Assembly: GCA_031213475.1 (NCBI GenBank)
Contig: JARUPZ010000019.1
Span: forward strand, 6,932,870 to 6,996,869
DNA from: Nereocystis luetkeana
Lineage: Eukaryota; Sar; Phaeophyceae; Laminariales; Laminariaceae
Reading direction: 5' to 3'
DNA: 64,000 nt
Positions 55,501 to 64,000 of the stretch are shown in pieces; positions within the stretch are counted from its first letter, which is position 1; every line of letters starts with the position of its first letter. A program made the translations under genes and the position numbers. The notes beneath the pieces were generated by a model that was given only the letters and a program-made list of their open reading frames with translations, searched no databases and was not told the origin of the DNA.

Positions 55501-56017
55501 ATCGTTTTGCTTCTGTTGCCATTTTGGGTAGTGGTAGAACCTACGCCAACGTCGTTTCGTAGGTTGTGGCTTTGGCTTCATTGTCATTCCGCCCACAGTT
55601 AGTAGCACAACAGCTGTATTAGCTTCCTGCTCGTGCACCCCCCTCCCCGCAAACGCCTCGGGGCGTTACGGTGCTAACCCCGATCAACACCCTACCAGTA
55701 TGTCCTAATTTCTGACACTTTTAACGGTCCTACATATGAAATCGAACGAAGTGATATCTACAATACTGTGGCGTACACCAAGTCCGAAATAACCATTGAT
55801 CCGTCCGTGATGAGAGTCCCACCGAAGTATCCATTGACCCGTTCGATGACGAGGACCCCATGACTGACCCCTCCCCCACCCTACCCCCCATCCCCCTACC
55901 CGCTTGCCCGGCACGCACCCCCCAGCCCAAAAGCTGCCGAAGGCTACGGTGCAGCCGGAAAGGGAAGCATTTCCGATCATGCGGCCTAGGACGGAGAAGA
56001 AATCCGGCTGTTGCTGA
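38572..56017 (+). CDS. RAB5: Rab5-family small GTPase, five exons, 195 aa, complete
   Basis: Exons are 38572-38698, 46645-46796, 50682-50788, 54408-54517 and 55926-56017 (588 bases). All junction phases agree, and the joined frame ends at TGA 56015-56017. Rab5 is a GTP switch of early endosomes that recruits tethering and fusion factors. Visible motifs: P-loop GDTAVGKS (15-22), effector region EPTIGAAFLTQ (38-48, typical of Rab5), WDTAGQE (62-68, catalytic Gln67), YYRGA, guanine-binding NKAD (121-124), ETSAK (149-153) and the C-terminal Cys-Cys that is geranylgeranylated. The N-terminus is shorter than in animal Rab5 (about 215 aa). The first ATG in frame is used; an upstream GTG is not a likely start. 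Introns are about 7.9, 3.9, 3.6 and 1.4 kb, so coding sequence is only 3% of the gene. Intron 2 begins with GC. Exon 5 is tiny and easily missed. Confidence 0.95.
39202..39326. mobile_element. Palindromic MITE-like element (family A) with two micro-insertions
   Basis: TATTACGGGGGACCATA at the left and TATGGTCCCCCGTAATA at the right. Compared with the copy at 35551, this one has CCATA-CCTGGTA-GTTAATAGG (39213-39231) instead of CCATAGTTAACAGG. It also has CCTACCAGGGTATATATTT (39255-39272) instead of CCTATATATTT. Both extra segments sit at a TA and end with a second TA. Confidence 0.9.
39530..39613. mobile_element. Palindromic MITE-like element (family B)
   Basis: TTAACGCTTTTAGGACTGCA opens; AACAGGACTGCAGTCCTGAA closes. 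TCCCGTTTTGGGGACAAACC faces TAGTTTGTCCCCGAAACAGG inside. It lies in Rab5 intron 1. Confidence 0.8.
41658..41893 (+). repeat. Three head-to-tail units related to one arm of family B
   Basis: GGCCTTAAGGACTGCACTCC recurs as GGCCTTGAGGGCTGCACTCC and GGCCTTAAGGACTGCCCTCA at 41675, 41755 and 41829, each followed by GTTGTGG/GTTCTGG, ACTTGGAAT/ACTTGAAGC and CAGGTTTA. Only one arm is present, so the units are not palindromic. The first unit carries TACCAGGTA where the third has TTTA. Confidence 0.7.
42228..42313. mobile_element. Palindromic MITE-like element (family C)
   Basis: AATACCACACTGGACGATAA opens, TTCATACGGAGTGGTAT closes, with ATATAAGGAACGTT and GACCCGTATATT inside. A worn half copy (GACCTTACATTTAGGGACAG) lies just upstream at 42184-42206. 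It is in Rab5 intron 1. Confidence 0.6.
42343..42436. mobile_element. Palindromic MITE-like element (family C), best copy
   Basis: GGTTCCATTTTGGGCGGAAA ... TGTAAGGACCGCT on the left pairs with AACAGTCCTTATATTT ... CTTCCCGAAGTGGGACC on the right. It is about 94 bp and non-coding, in Rab5 intron 1. Confidence 0.7.
43753..43853 (+). repeat. Dispersed repeat (family F), copy 1
   Basis: GCCTGGTCGGTGAAAACCCG followed by GACGCGCTCCGTCCCGGCAT, GGGATGCGAG and GTCTATGGTCATAC. A related copy lies at 50515-50608 in Rab5 intron 2, and its right part alone at about 31221-31260. Nature unknown. Confidence 0.65.
45545..46177 (-). other. Long unrecognised antisense ORF in Rab5 intron 1
   Basis: A 210-codon minus frame; an internal ATG would give [20 protein letters not shown] as the N-terminus. 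The region is GC-rich and open in other frames too, and the sequence is rich in Arg, Pro and Cys. No domain is recognised. It may be a decayed element or pure chance. Confidence 0.2.
48246..48492. mobile_element. MITE-like element with terminal inverted repeats (family E), copy 2
   Basis: GTGTTCTACGATACAGGTAG at the left, CTCTGTCGTAGAACGCC at the right. The interior in reverse orientation matches 1386-1630 (ATGACGGGGTTCCTTAACCC, TCGAAAAATGACGTTTTTGT). About 245 bp, same length as copy 1. Confidence 0.7.
49029..49108. mobile_element. Palindromic MITE-like element (family C), worn
   Basis: AACGAAAATCTAAGGACCGT on the left and GCGGTCCTTGTATTTGCAGC on the right form the arms; AGATTGGTAC closes it. 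Confidence 0.55.
49178..49275 (+). repeat. CCA/CAA trinucleotide microsatellite
   Basis: About 95 bases of CCA units with blocks of CAA and a single TCC. It accounts for the poly-Thr, poly-Pro and poly-Val/Gly frames on both strands here. Confidence 0.95.
50515..50608 (+). repeat. Dispersed repeat (family F), copy 2
   Basis: GCCTGGTCGGTGAAACCCCG, GACGTGTTCCGTCTGGGCAT, GTGGGGATGAGAG and GCGGTCATACGACTACGGCC align with 43753-43853 at most positions. It lies about 75 bases before exon 3. Confidence 0.65.
50789..54407 (+). other. Rab5 intron 3 (3,619 bases)
   Basis: Starts GTAAGC, ends CCGTTTCAG. It contains a local direct duplication (51085-51560: GTCTGGGCCAACTTTCGGCT versus GTCTGTGCCTATTTCCGGCT, and GAGCATCGTTTGCAACTTGT versus GAGCATCGCTCGCAAATGGT), a CAG run (52543-52570) and a family B copy (53091). 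The open frames at 51757-52302 and 52982-53665 have no recognisable domain. Confidence 0.85.
53091..53187. mobile_element. Palindromic MITE-like element (family B), near-perfect hairpin
   Basis: TTAACCCCTTTAGAGCCGCA and TGCGGTTCTAAAAGGGTTAA are almost exact reverse complements; GTCCCGTTTTGGGGACAAAC faces GTTTGTCCCCAAAACGGGAC. Five bases before it lies CATACCTGGTACACC. Confidence 0.9.
54518..55925 (+). other. Rab5 intron 4 (1,408 bases)
   Basis: Starts GTGAGT and ends CACCCCCCAG after a C-rich tract (55860-55925) that is a good pyrimidine tract. No element copy is clear. TACCAGGTA occurs at 55044. Confidence 0.9.
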
Positions 56018-56399
56018 TTGGTCAAACCATTCCTTCCATAAATATAGCATACCTACGTTATACAGGAGTTCTGCAGCAGCAGCAGCGGTGCGGTGCGGTG
56101 CGGTGCGGTCCCGTGTAGCACGCCCCCACCCAGCTTTCGTCTCGCAGCCTCCTCCGTCTCGCAGCCTCCTCCAAGGTCCATTGCTGTACCCTTTGTTGGT
56201 CCGTGTAGTACCTTTTGTTTATCCGCTAGTCTTCCGTTCCTCCCTCGCCCACGGCGTGTCGTGAGGATGATGTGCTGAATGCTGCCGTAGGCATTTGAAG
56301 ATGCTATTATTGTAGGAGACCGCGGGTTGACCCCTTGATTGACCGTCCTATTCTCAAAGTAGTATGTTAAGATCAAAAGAGGCCTTGACCCACCCAAAA

Positions 56400-56585
56400 T
56401 AACCAGGGTTGTTCGCGGGTCGGGTCGATCCTCGCGGGTCGGGTCGGATCGGGTCGGGTCAGTAACGGTGACCAGACCCGACCGGCGATAATGTGAAAAC
56501 AGTCTGACCCGACGCACCCGGACCCGTGAGATTTCGAAAACCTCCCGACCTGACGTGGGTTGGGGCCATGACCCGTGAAGAGCCT
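56400..56585. repeat. GACCC/GGGTC array, second copy of the 8630-8850 element
   Basis: GGGTCGGGTCGATCC and GACCCGACCGG-type units, followed by CCCGACCTGACGTGGGTTGG and GGCCATGACCCGTGAAGAGC. The tail matches 8835-8875, in the same orientation. Confidence 0.7.
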
Positions 56586-56725
56586 TAAAAATAACCGGTC
56601 TCAAGTAGGTAACAGCGCCGATGAGGTTGGGGGAGTGGAAATGCCTCTTGGGGGGGGGGGGGTTGGAGAGGTACCGTGTAGCGTGCGCCTGGCCGTGTTG
56701 GACGATCCGCTTTTAATGGCACGGG

Positions 56726-56864
56726 CATTCAGGGGTTGGACGTGCTCAACCTCTGACTTGGAGGTTTTCTGGCTTTCAGGGGTTGGACGTGCTCAACCTC
56801 TGACTTGGAGGTTTTCTGGCATTCAGGGGTTGGACGTGCTCAACCTCTGACTTGGAGGTTTTCT
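56726..56864 (+). repeat. 47-bp minisatellite, three units
   Basis: Units starting at 56726, 56773 and 56820 share TCAGGGGTTGGACGTGCTCA and ACCTCTGACTTGGAGGTTTT. Differences are one or two bases per unit, so the duplication is recent. Confidence 0.95.
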
Positions 56865-59393
56865 TTGGGGTAAGGGAGGTTGCGTGCAGGGGGCAGGGCA
56901 GGGGCGCGGGTGGTACATGCCGTGGATGCGCCTCGATGAAGCCTGCGCCGAGGGGCTTCTGTTCTTCGTTCTCTTTTTGGTGATTTCCCAGGAGGTTTGA
57001 GAGGGCGAGGGTGGGGTTAGTAGGACTTTTGTTTAGAGTTTTGCTGTTGCTGGTAGAGCGACAACAGGTGGTGGAGTAGGCGCTGGACCCGCGCTTGGCT
57101 CCGTGTTGGTGCGTCGGCCTCGGGGGGTCGGCGACGTGAACGAGGACACTGCACGCTGGCTTGTGCTGTGTCTGGTAGTTGACACCCCTGCGTTTCCCTC
57201 CGGCCCTGCCCCCTACAGCAGCAAGGATGTGCGCACTCACGACAACGAACGGGAGAGTTTTGCATGTAGCCCACACAAACCAGCCGAGACAGGGGCATAT
57301 GTTCCGTTTTGTTTTTGCCCCGTTCTGCCACTACTACTGTTGAGTAAGTGTGATGAATGCTATAGCTACAGCTATAGTTTTCGTACCATCAGTAGGCACT
57401 CCGTGTTGTCCTTGGCTTGTTTGTTAATACGTACGCTATTAAATTGCAGTAGCAGGCACCGCGTGTGGCATGCCGGGTGGGGCGGGGGGGTGTAGTGACA
57501 CGAGCGGGGTGCCGAACCCATTTTTTTTGTTGCGAGGACGCTGGGCTTTTTGGTTGGGTGAATCCTCCTGCGTTACCTTGAAAAAAAAACGTGGTGAAAT
57601 CGAATTCAATACCTGGTACACTCTGTATAAGGGAAACGGAATTTTCCCGCGTACGTGAATTTGCTGCAACTTGCGAAGTTTCGAAATAAATGTGAACGCG
57701 TGCGGCTGTAAAGACCCCTCGGGCAGCGAGCAAAAGATGATGAGTTTGACGGTCGGCTTTGCTTCATGTGTACTTGGTACTGACATGCTTGAGTTACCGG
57801 CGTGCTGGTTCTTGGTATGACATGACCAAGGGGCAGCACCGATCCCCTTCCGTTAGTGGCGAGCCGCGCTACACATTCTTTTTGTGTATTCTAGTTCCTA
57901 TTGCTGCAGCTGGTGCTCCTTTGTACCAGCGAAGTGTATAGGGTAGGGGGGGGGGTGATCGCTGGTGTTTTGCACGGATCGTGTTCTACTGCAAATATAT
58001 GTCTCTGTAGCGGCACATTTGGTTGATTGATTAAGATAATACGAAAAACACTTCGTGCCCGCAGTTTTCTGATTGATCCAACAGCAGTATGCACCCTGCG
58101 ACTATGCGTACTTATTCGTACGTACCGGGTATAATCTATATTACCATGGTATGTGCGTCCGTACGTGAAATATTCGAACCTCCTTTCATGTTTTTATAAG
58201 AAACTAAAAGAGTACGTCAGAACTGGGAAAGGGTTTTCTTGTTTTCTTGTCCGATCGATTTCGTGTGCCCGAAGACGGAAAATAAATAATTACCTCTATT
58301 TCCAGTACGAAATAATTAACGTCTCCCCGAATTCGGAAAATAAATAATTACCTCTATTTCCAGTATCGATATCATTAAAAAAGATCTCAGGTACGTATCA
58401 AGAGTCAGTTTGTACTTTGCTTTCGAAGTTGTATTCTCGTATATTAATGCGCAACCCCCCGCCCTTCGATTTCCCTGGGTAGAAAAACGTCCGATCGATC
58501 CGATTTTTCTCCCTCGAAAACCAGAGGGTGTATCATCATCAGGGGCACAGAAGGACGGCAACGTGAAAAAAAGCTTGACGGCGGGCATGCATGCATGGCG
58601 TGGCATCTTATTAGACTACTGTATACCATGGTATACTCGTATGTTCTCGTTTTTTGTCTTGAGCCGGTCTTCTATCTATTAATATCTATATATGGGTGGG
58701 CGGTGGGTGTGCGGTGTCGCCGTTCGTAGTAAATCTTCCAAGGCACGCGACATAAGAATGCTGGCTGTGGCTTGCTTCTTTGAGGGAACCAAAGAAAGCA
58801 GTCGACGCGAGGGGTAGGGTCGTAGTATATTATGTACTCGCACGAGCTCTGATAGCCTGGACAACAAACAATGACCAGCAAAGCAACAACACATCATGGC
58901 CCACTCTCGACTCTCGAACACATGGCACACGCTTGCACAATTATCTGGTATCTTTGAAGCTTCTGGTACAATTACTGAGATTTCAAAGGTAAGGTTTCGC
59001 ACCTCCGATCATTTCCTTACTATTTTATCACTACATTGTCAAGTAGTTTGCCGGATGGGAGATGGGAGCCATAAACATATAAGCATGTTCCCTAATTTGT
59101 GTGTCTATACTTGACAAATCTTGTGAACACCTCAAAACGGCAGTTTAGAATATTCTACGATGTACGAGCTGCGTAGTTGGTTGTAGATCGTGGGTCTCAT
59201 CACCAACCAACCGGGCACACGCAGGCAGCAGAGCACAGCAGCGGCAGGTTAGGCTGCACACAAAAATATCAGGCTCCGCACGCCCGGGCTATACACGCCT
59301 GTGTACTCTATACGAAAACTATGCTTTTGTTTGGACCATCAGATCATCGATCATCGTGTACCTTGAGAGCTTGCGAGAAACGCTTGCACGACA

Positions 59394-62300
59394 ATGTCTC
59401 CCATGGTGTCCGCGATGTGCCTTTCGTTGCTGGCTGCTCCCGGCTTCGCGTTCGTCCAAACGCCTTTCCTCGCCGAGCGAGTGCTCCGCGCGCCGGCGGC
59501 AGCCTCTCGCTCCACAAGCAGCTCACGTACTTCCACTCGCATGACCGCAACATCCGACAAGGTCGCTACCGGAGTCAAGCGCAACGAGAACTTCGCCAAG
59601 CTGAAGGTGCGTTCTCGCTCTGCTTCTGGTTGCTGTGGTGGTGTCAGCAGCAGTATCGAGTGTTTGCGCATCTAGACGGATATCCTAGAGACATGGTTTG
59701 CTGATGGAAATTCGTTCATATATGTATGTCATGTTTACCTTGTGACGTAATGGTACTGACTCCTGTACATACAGACAATAGTATTCCTCGTAGCACGAGC
59801 AAGTTCCTGCCTGGTTCCTGATTCGAACCCCGATAGATGAACGAGTGCTGCATGGTACCGATCAACTGGGACCGCGTCGTCAACACGTATTTTCGTTGTC
59901 GCTGCCGATTGTGCGGTATTTGTTCTTATGCATGTACGGCTTACACCTGATTCGCACGCAGAACTTACTGTCATTCTGCGTCCGGCCCTGTGGTTGGACA
60001 GGATGATTCATCAGCGCGAACACTCGGTGCGCTGAAGTAGACAACGTTAATAGGTCCTGCTGTACCATGGTGCCGGTATGCCGTCTGGTACATAACATGA
60101 GTGCCAGGTACCAGGTACTCGTACCTGGTACGAATTGGTTTACCTCTGTGGGAGCAACTACAACCTGCACAGGTTGACGTTCAATGTGGAAGACAGCAAG
60201 CACATTTCATATGCAACTACAGTACCTACAGAGGCACCACACTATTAACCCCTTTACAACTCCAGTCCCGTTTTGGGGGCAAGGCACTCAAATTCCAAAG
60301 TAATTTGTCCCCAATTGTCCCCAAAACGAGACTGCAGTCCTAAAAGGGTCAACAAGACCACACCCATCAGGAAAGTAGAAAGAGTAAAAAGTATCGTAAA
60401 TAATGTTTCCTACTCGTACCTGGTACGTATATACGACGAGTAGGGCTGCGAGTTGACTGGACTTGACGAGTTGCTAGCCATCCAACTGTTTATTCAGCCG
60501 ACTCTTACAGTCAGGCGAGCGAAGCGAGCAAGAAAGAGCTCCCCGGGCGAGGGGGTCCCGCGGGAGGCGCCCCTCCGAGGTAGGGCACGTCGGGGTAAAA
60601 TAATCAAATGTAGCTGTGATACGTGTACGAATTGGGCTTCGTTTTTACACCCTACCAGTACGATAGAACCAAAGAAGCCTTCATGCCAACAAGGAAGCTC
60701 AAACACTTGGATGGCTCGCACCGCTACATCTATCCGCTGTTATCCGACTACCGTATTTGGCGTAAGGTACCACGCCTCGCTTACTGTAGATACCACCCCA
60801 CCACAGAAAGCCACCCCCGGTGATGGAAAAAAGGCAAACCTTATTTAAGAAAATACAAGGTTCATCACCGGTGGTACATTCGATGCCACTCCCCTGAGCC
60901 ATAAAAGCTACTTTTGCACTGCATTTATCTACCTGGTAGTATGATTGGTCACCATGACTGACTACCACCAACTAGTAGTTCAGAAAACCCGGTACCGTGT
61001 AGTTGGGTGCGCAGGAATCAACGTATGTAGCCAAATGAACGTTTGAGGGAAGGAGTGCCTCGGAAGTACCCCACCTCCGTGTCATTCGTTGCTGAAGCAA
61101 GTACCGGCTACTGGCTAGCATCCCCGGGGTTTAAACTATCAGGAGGCGTTACCAGGTATCATGACCGATATATCTATACCGTAGTGCTGGTATGATATAT
61201 AACCCATAGTATGAGGACAATGGGGGCATCAACAATTTCAGAGCGAGTGACATGCCAGCCCTACGGGTACCGTAGTGCTACACGTTGTTATCAGCCCCTT
61301 GTTATCACCAGCCCTGGCTATTTCAGACCAGGTGATAACTGATATGCACACAGTATCGGTATTTATACGCGATGCTATCACCCCCCGTGCTACCACCCCC
61401 CCCCTGATTGCTGTCTGGAAGCGTCTAAATGTGCCAACTGTCGTGGCTTGCGGTGTCACCCCCCCTGTTATCACCCCCCTCAGCGGCCTGGCGGGTGTGC
61501 CAACTGTACGCAATCTTACCCCCCGCCGATATCACCGCCCACGCGAAACCGCCCCCCGGTGATGAAAAAGCAAAACTCGAATAGGCCATGCCCACTATCA
61601 CTTGGGTACGTTAGATACCACCCGACTACAGGAAACCACCCCGGGTGAAATAAAATGCAAAATGCGTCAACAACGGCTTTTCAGCCATCTCTGGAGTCGT
61701 CTATATTATTTTCTGTCTTGAGTTATGTATAGTGCGATACTCTTGCTGGCTTTGTGTTACACTTACGTATATACCAGACACCTGATGCTGTGTTTTCGCA
61801 TGAGCGAGAACAGCCCCGGCGGTTGCCCGCGCGGCGCACGTTACTTTTCGCCGGGATGGCCCTTGATGCCAATCGGCTCGTTAGTCGTCATTTTTTGTGG
61901 TATTTTTTTACTCGTCAACAAGAGATTATTCGATATACGCAGAGCGGCCAAAGTTGACGGCGGGTACGTTTTTTTTTTGCTGTCTCTTACATCACTTTGA
62001 GCGTAAATGTAAGGACGGCTTGGTCTCTATACTTGTGTATAGATGGTCCTTATATTTCTGTCCTGAGTGGTAACCTTTTTAGGAACGAGAGAAGTCGACC
62101 CAAAAATATATGTTGGTGCGTACGAAATACTTCGAACTACCTGGTACCTGGTATATATGTTGTGTTCTCAACCGCGTACGAGAAGCTTGACGTCAGGAGA
62201 CACGTCAAGCAAGGCAAAACGGTGCGCTGTCAAGGGTGTAGGGCCGGCTGTTCCGCACTGAAAACTAGTAATTTGGTGTCAGTCGAGGTATGTCAGGGCA

Positions 62301-63022
62301 AAATTGTTGTCTGTCAAGGGGTGAAAGTGCTGTCTCCTGACATCTTTGACGAGAAATAAGAGTGAGCACGAAGCAAAAGACGAGTATAAAGCGTACCAGG
62401 TATATGGAATAATACTGCCTGCGCCTGTGTCGGCACGACTCCTCCCTCGCATTGCAGTTCGGACACCTCCAGGTCTATTAAAAATTCCCCAACCAAAGCA
62501 GTGGCCGATGCTGGAATCGTTTTATTTTTGCTTGTCGTCCGTAATTTGATCTCACTGAAGCGCCAGAAGGATTTCTTAACCCTTTTTTGGGCAAACATGG
62601 CGAAAACATGTGACGACTATTTCAGCTTCGGCCGCGCAAAGCCACCCGGGCTGCTGATGGTTTTCGTCAAAAGTTTCCTAACTCGAATGCGAGGAAACCA
62701 TTACGATACGCGTGCGCGACCACTATTAATACGTGAGGTGTACCAGGTATACTCGTTTTCACTGACGCAGAGCCATTTCATCTTTTTTTTCAATGCCTCT
62801 TAAGCTCTCAACCTCACTCCCTACGTTCGTCCTGATTGTGCTGTTGGTCTCGCCGCTCCAATCAACCCCTTCCGATCCTTCGCTTGTGACCGATGTGTCT
62901 GTTTTTGCTTGTCTAAGGCGGGGTACTTGTTCCCCGGCATCGCTAAGCGCCGAAACGCCTACCTCGAGGCTAACCCCGACTGCCGAAACATCATCTCTCT
63001 GGGCATCGGCGATACGACTCAG
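59394..63022 (+). CDS. dapL: LL-diaminopimelate aminotransferase, plastid-targeted; first two exons only
   Basis: Exons are 59394-59606 and 62918-63022, both phase 0 (donors AAG|GTGCGT and CAG|GTGAAA, acceptor TCTAAG|GCG). They encode 106 residues; the gene runs past the window. DapL converts tetrahydrodipicolinate and glutamate to LL-diaminopimelate, a step of lysine synthesis in plastids. Residues 1-19 form a signal peptide ([19 protein letters not shown]). It is followed by FVQTPF, the Phe-at-plus-one motif of heterokont plastid import, and then a Ser/Arg/Thr-rich transit segment ([13 protein letters not shown]). The mature N-terminus has [20 protein letters not shown] and [10 protein letters not shown], matching the conserved start of DapL, where GIGDTT lies at the substrate pocket. 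The PLP-binding lysine lies in later exons outside the window. Confidence 0.9.
60245..60353. mobile_element. Palindromic MITE-like element (family B)
   Basis: TTAACCCCTTTACAACTCCA opens and GACTGCAGTCCTAAAAGGGT closes. In the right arm TTGTCCCCAATTGTCCCCAA shows a 10-base internal duplication. Confidence 0.8.
61993..62070. mobile_element. Palindromic MITE-like element (family C)
   Basis: CACTTTGAGCGTAAATGTAA ... GGACGGC on the left pairs with ATGGTCCTTATATTTCTGTC ... CTGAGTGG on the right. Loop about 20 bases. Confidence 0.65.
62191..62343 (-). mobile_element. MITE-like element (family D), reverse orientation
   Basis: GTCAGGAGACACGTCAAGCA at the left and AAAGTGCTGTCTCCTGACAT at the right. 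On the minus strand it aligns with 16293-16450 (TCGACTGACACCAAATTACT, CTTGACAGACAAC). Confidence 0.75.
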
Positions 63023-64000
63023 GTGAAACGCAACTGTTGATGTCAATATTCTTATTGTACGAAGTACGCTGGTACCTAGCAAAATATTAAATACGTGGAT
63101 CATGTCGTGTTGATGGGAGCTGCTGCTCGGAGAAGTCGTGTGTTCTGCTTCATGTCTGGTGCTCATGGAGTTGCACGACGGTGGGGTGTTTTTCTGCTGC
63201 GTTTCTTGCGGCACCGAGTGCAGGTGGCTTTTTTTTCGTGTTTCGCGGTGTATGGCGGAATGTGTGCCACGAGTAGCAGTACAGCGAAGCAGTGCAGAGC
63301 CTTCTTTACTATCACTCTGTCCCTAAGCATAAGTTTTTTTTTAATTGAATGTTGGTATACAAACCAAACTGTCTTCGTATTGAGGGATGGAGTGGTATGC
63401 TGGTGCAGGGGCGCCGAGCCAGCAGGGTCTCGCCGCTCGCTGGCGTGCTTGTTTCTCCTCTGCAGACCTGCCCACTCTGTCGGCCATCGATTGGTTGGAA
63501 GAAAGATTGGTCTGCCGTATATATATAGACTATTTTTGCGTTTTATGAGAGAAAACCCGCGGCTATTATGAGGAGGCCTTTTCCGTATCAGGTGCCTGGT
63601 ATAGAATATGTGATGGCTTTGGAGTTACTTTGAATTATTTCGTTTTCTTTTTCAGGTAACTCGGACAATTTTCCAAGGTGATTTTTCTCGACGATGGCGA
63701 TTGCGCAAACGCCGAGCGATGTGTCTAATAGTGGAATAGGGGTGGATGAAAATAATGTGTTCGTTCCTTGAGCTGTTAGCAATGTGGATAAATTACTTTT
63801 GATCAAAGAGGGAGAAAATTCTTGACCAGCCGAATGCTGTTGTCGTTCGCCTTGTCGGCTCCTGTCGGTTATTTTGCCCATATTCGGTGCAAATTTGGAA
63901 GCAGGGCATGACGAGCTTTCAGTAACGGGAGAATAAAAGTGGTCGTTCTGAGCCAATTTTTTGTGATGCGCATGCGCATCACTGTAGCAAGTATCGAATC
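63023..64000 (+). other. dapL intron 2, start; no further exon in the window
   Basis: I looked for the next DapL segment (the PLPK/AMSKYA-like region) and did not find it before 64000, so the intron is at least 978 bases. A minus frame at 63588-63956 (122 codons) looks somewhat protein-like (LGVCAIAIVEKNHLGKLSEL) but starts without ATG and has no known domain. Confidence 0.6.

Larger units (their letters stand above)
56018..59393. other. Region between Rab5 and dapL, repeats but no supported gene
   Basis: Begins with the Rab5 3' flank. It holds a GTGCG run (56089-56108), a GACCC/GGGTC element (56400-56585), a G tract (56651-56662), three 47-base tandem units (56726-56864), an AT-palindrome-rich stretch (58280-58450, with TCGGAAAATAAATAATTACC duplicated) and TACCTGGTA at 57610. 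The last 200 bases are the dapL 5' flank. Minus frames at 56776-57276 and 57017-57331 show no domain. Confidence 0.4.
3117..62749. repeat. Dispersed 9-bp motif TACCTGGTA / TACCAGGTA, about 44 exact copies
   Basis: Exact copies by eye start at 3117, 4197, 7004, 7504, 7933, 9716, 11147, 13482, 13542, 13549, 18310, 22378, 23056, 23288, 30497, 31683, 32047, 37998, 38803, 39127, 39217, 41666, 42092, 42893, 43376, 43576, 43583, 45426, 45533, 46432, 50049, 52731, 53078, 55044, 57610, 60109, 60122, 60417, 60930, 61150, 62138, 62145, 62394 and 62741. About 0.5 is expected in 64 kb counting both strands at even base use. Variants (TGCCTGGTA, TACCAGGCA, TACCCTGGTA) add more. None lies in a coding exon. 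Confidence 0.85.
59607..62917 (+). other. dapL intron 1 (3,311 bases)
   Basis: Contains families B (60245), C (61993) and D (62191). A C-rich stretch of TATCACCCCCC-like words lies at 61280-61640, and CGTTAGATACCACCCGACTA at 61610 echoes CTGTAGATACCACCCCACCA at 60784. Nine TACCTGGTA-type motifs occur, some overlapping (62138-62153). Open frames inside have no recognisable domain. Confidence 0.85.

Noticed and set aside
3117..62749. TACCTGGTA repeats as a CRISPR-like array
   Set aside because: Spacing is irregular (7 bases to several kilobases), copies occur on both strands and the host is eukaryotic.
62759..63214. 151-codon minus-strand ORF
   Set aside because: It is antisense to dapL exon 2, whose protein motif and splice sites are clear.
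63588..63956. 122-codon minus-strand ORF as a gene
   Set aside because: The start is not ATG, there is no domain, and it lies in a dapL intron; noted only as a weak possibility.

Overview
This window is nuclear DNA of a photosynthetic eukaryote, most likely a stramenopile alga such as a brown alga or a relative. Three observations support this. The plastid-type protein at the right end (dapL) begins with a signal peptide whose predicted cleavage site is followed by Phe (AFA|FVQTPF), the bipartite targeting signature of red-derived secondary plastids. The genes have few coding bases and kilobase-scale introns. Interstitial TTAGGG-type repeats and CAG/CTG runs are common. No bacterial operons, rRNA genes, CRISPR arrays or clean tRNA genes are present.

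Layout. 1-5.1 kb: GC-rich unrecognised sequence, a palindrome-ended MITE and a decayed tyrosine-recombinase fragment. 5.1-5.9 kb: an unrecognised Ala/Gln-rich gene with a reading-frame break. 5.9-19.4 kb: gene-poor, with several small palindromic element families, microsatellites and telomere-like repeats. 19.5-22.3 kb: a broken LINE-type retrotransposon on the minus strand. 23.8-24.3 kb: first coding exon of a membrane-anchored protein (minus strand). 25.9-26.4 kb: a possible terminal exon of an unknown plus-strand gene. 28.1-31.0 kb: three exons of an ankyrin-repeat gene (minus strand, 5' end not found). 32.7-35.4 kb: satellite-like tandem repeats. 35.9-36.1 kb: a tandem pair of tRNA-like units. 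38.6-56.0 kb: a complete Rab5-family GTPase gene in five exons (195 aa), with introns of about 7.9, 3.9, 3.6 and 1.4 kb; intron 2 uses a GC-AG boundary. 56-59.4 kb: repeats. 59.4 kb to the end: the first two exons of LL-diaminopimelate aminotransferase.

The genes have unrelated jobs: endosomal traffic (Rab5), plastid lysine synthesis (DapL), ankyrin-mediated protein binding, and a secretory/membrane protein. They do not form a functional cluster.

The most unusual signal is a 9-bp motif, TACCTGGTA (either strand). I count about 44 exact copies by eye, where about 0.5 is expected by chance. At four places where repeat copies can be compared, the motif (three times exactly, once as a 10-bp variant) sits where related copies have only TA. 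This suggests a micro-insertion of CCWGG at TA with duplication of the TA. The palindrome TATTAATA and the 10-mer TACAGCAGTA are also over-represented and may belong to the same phenomenon.
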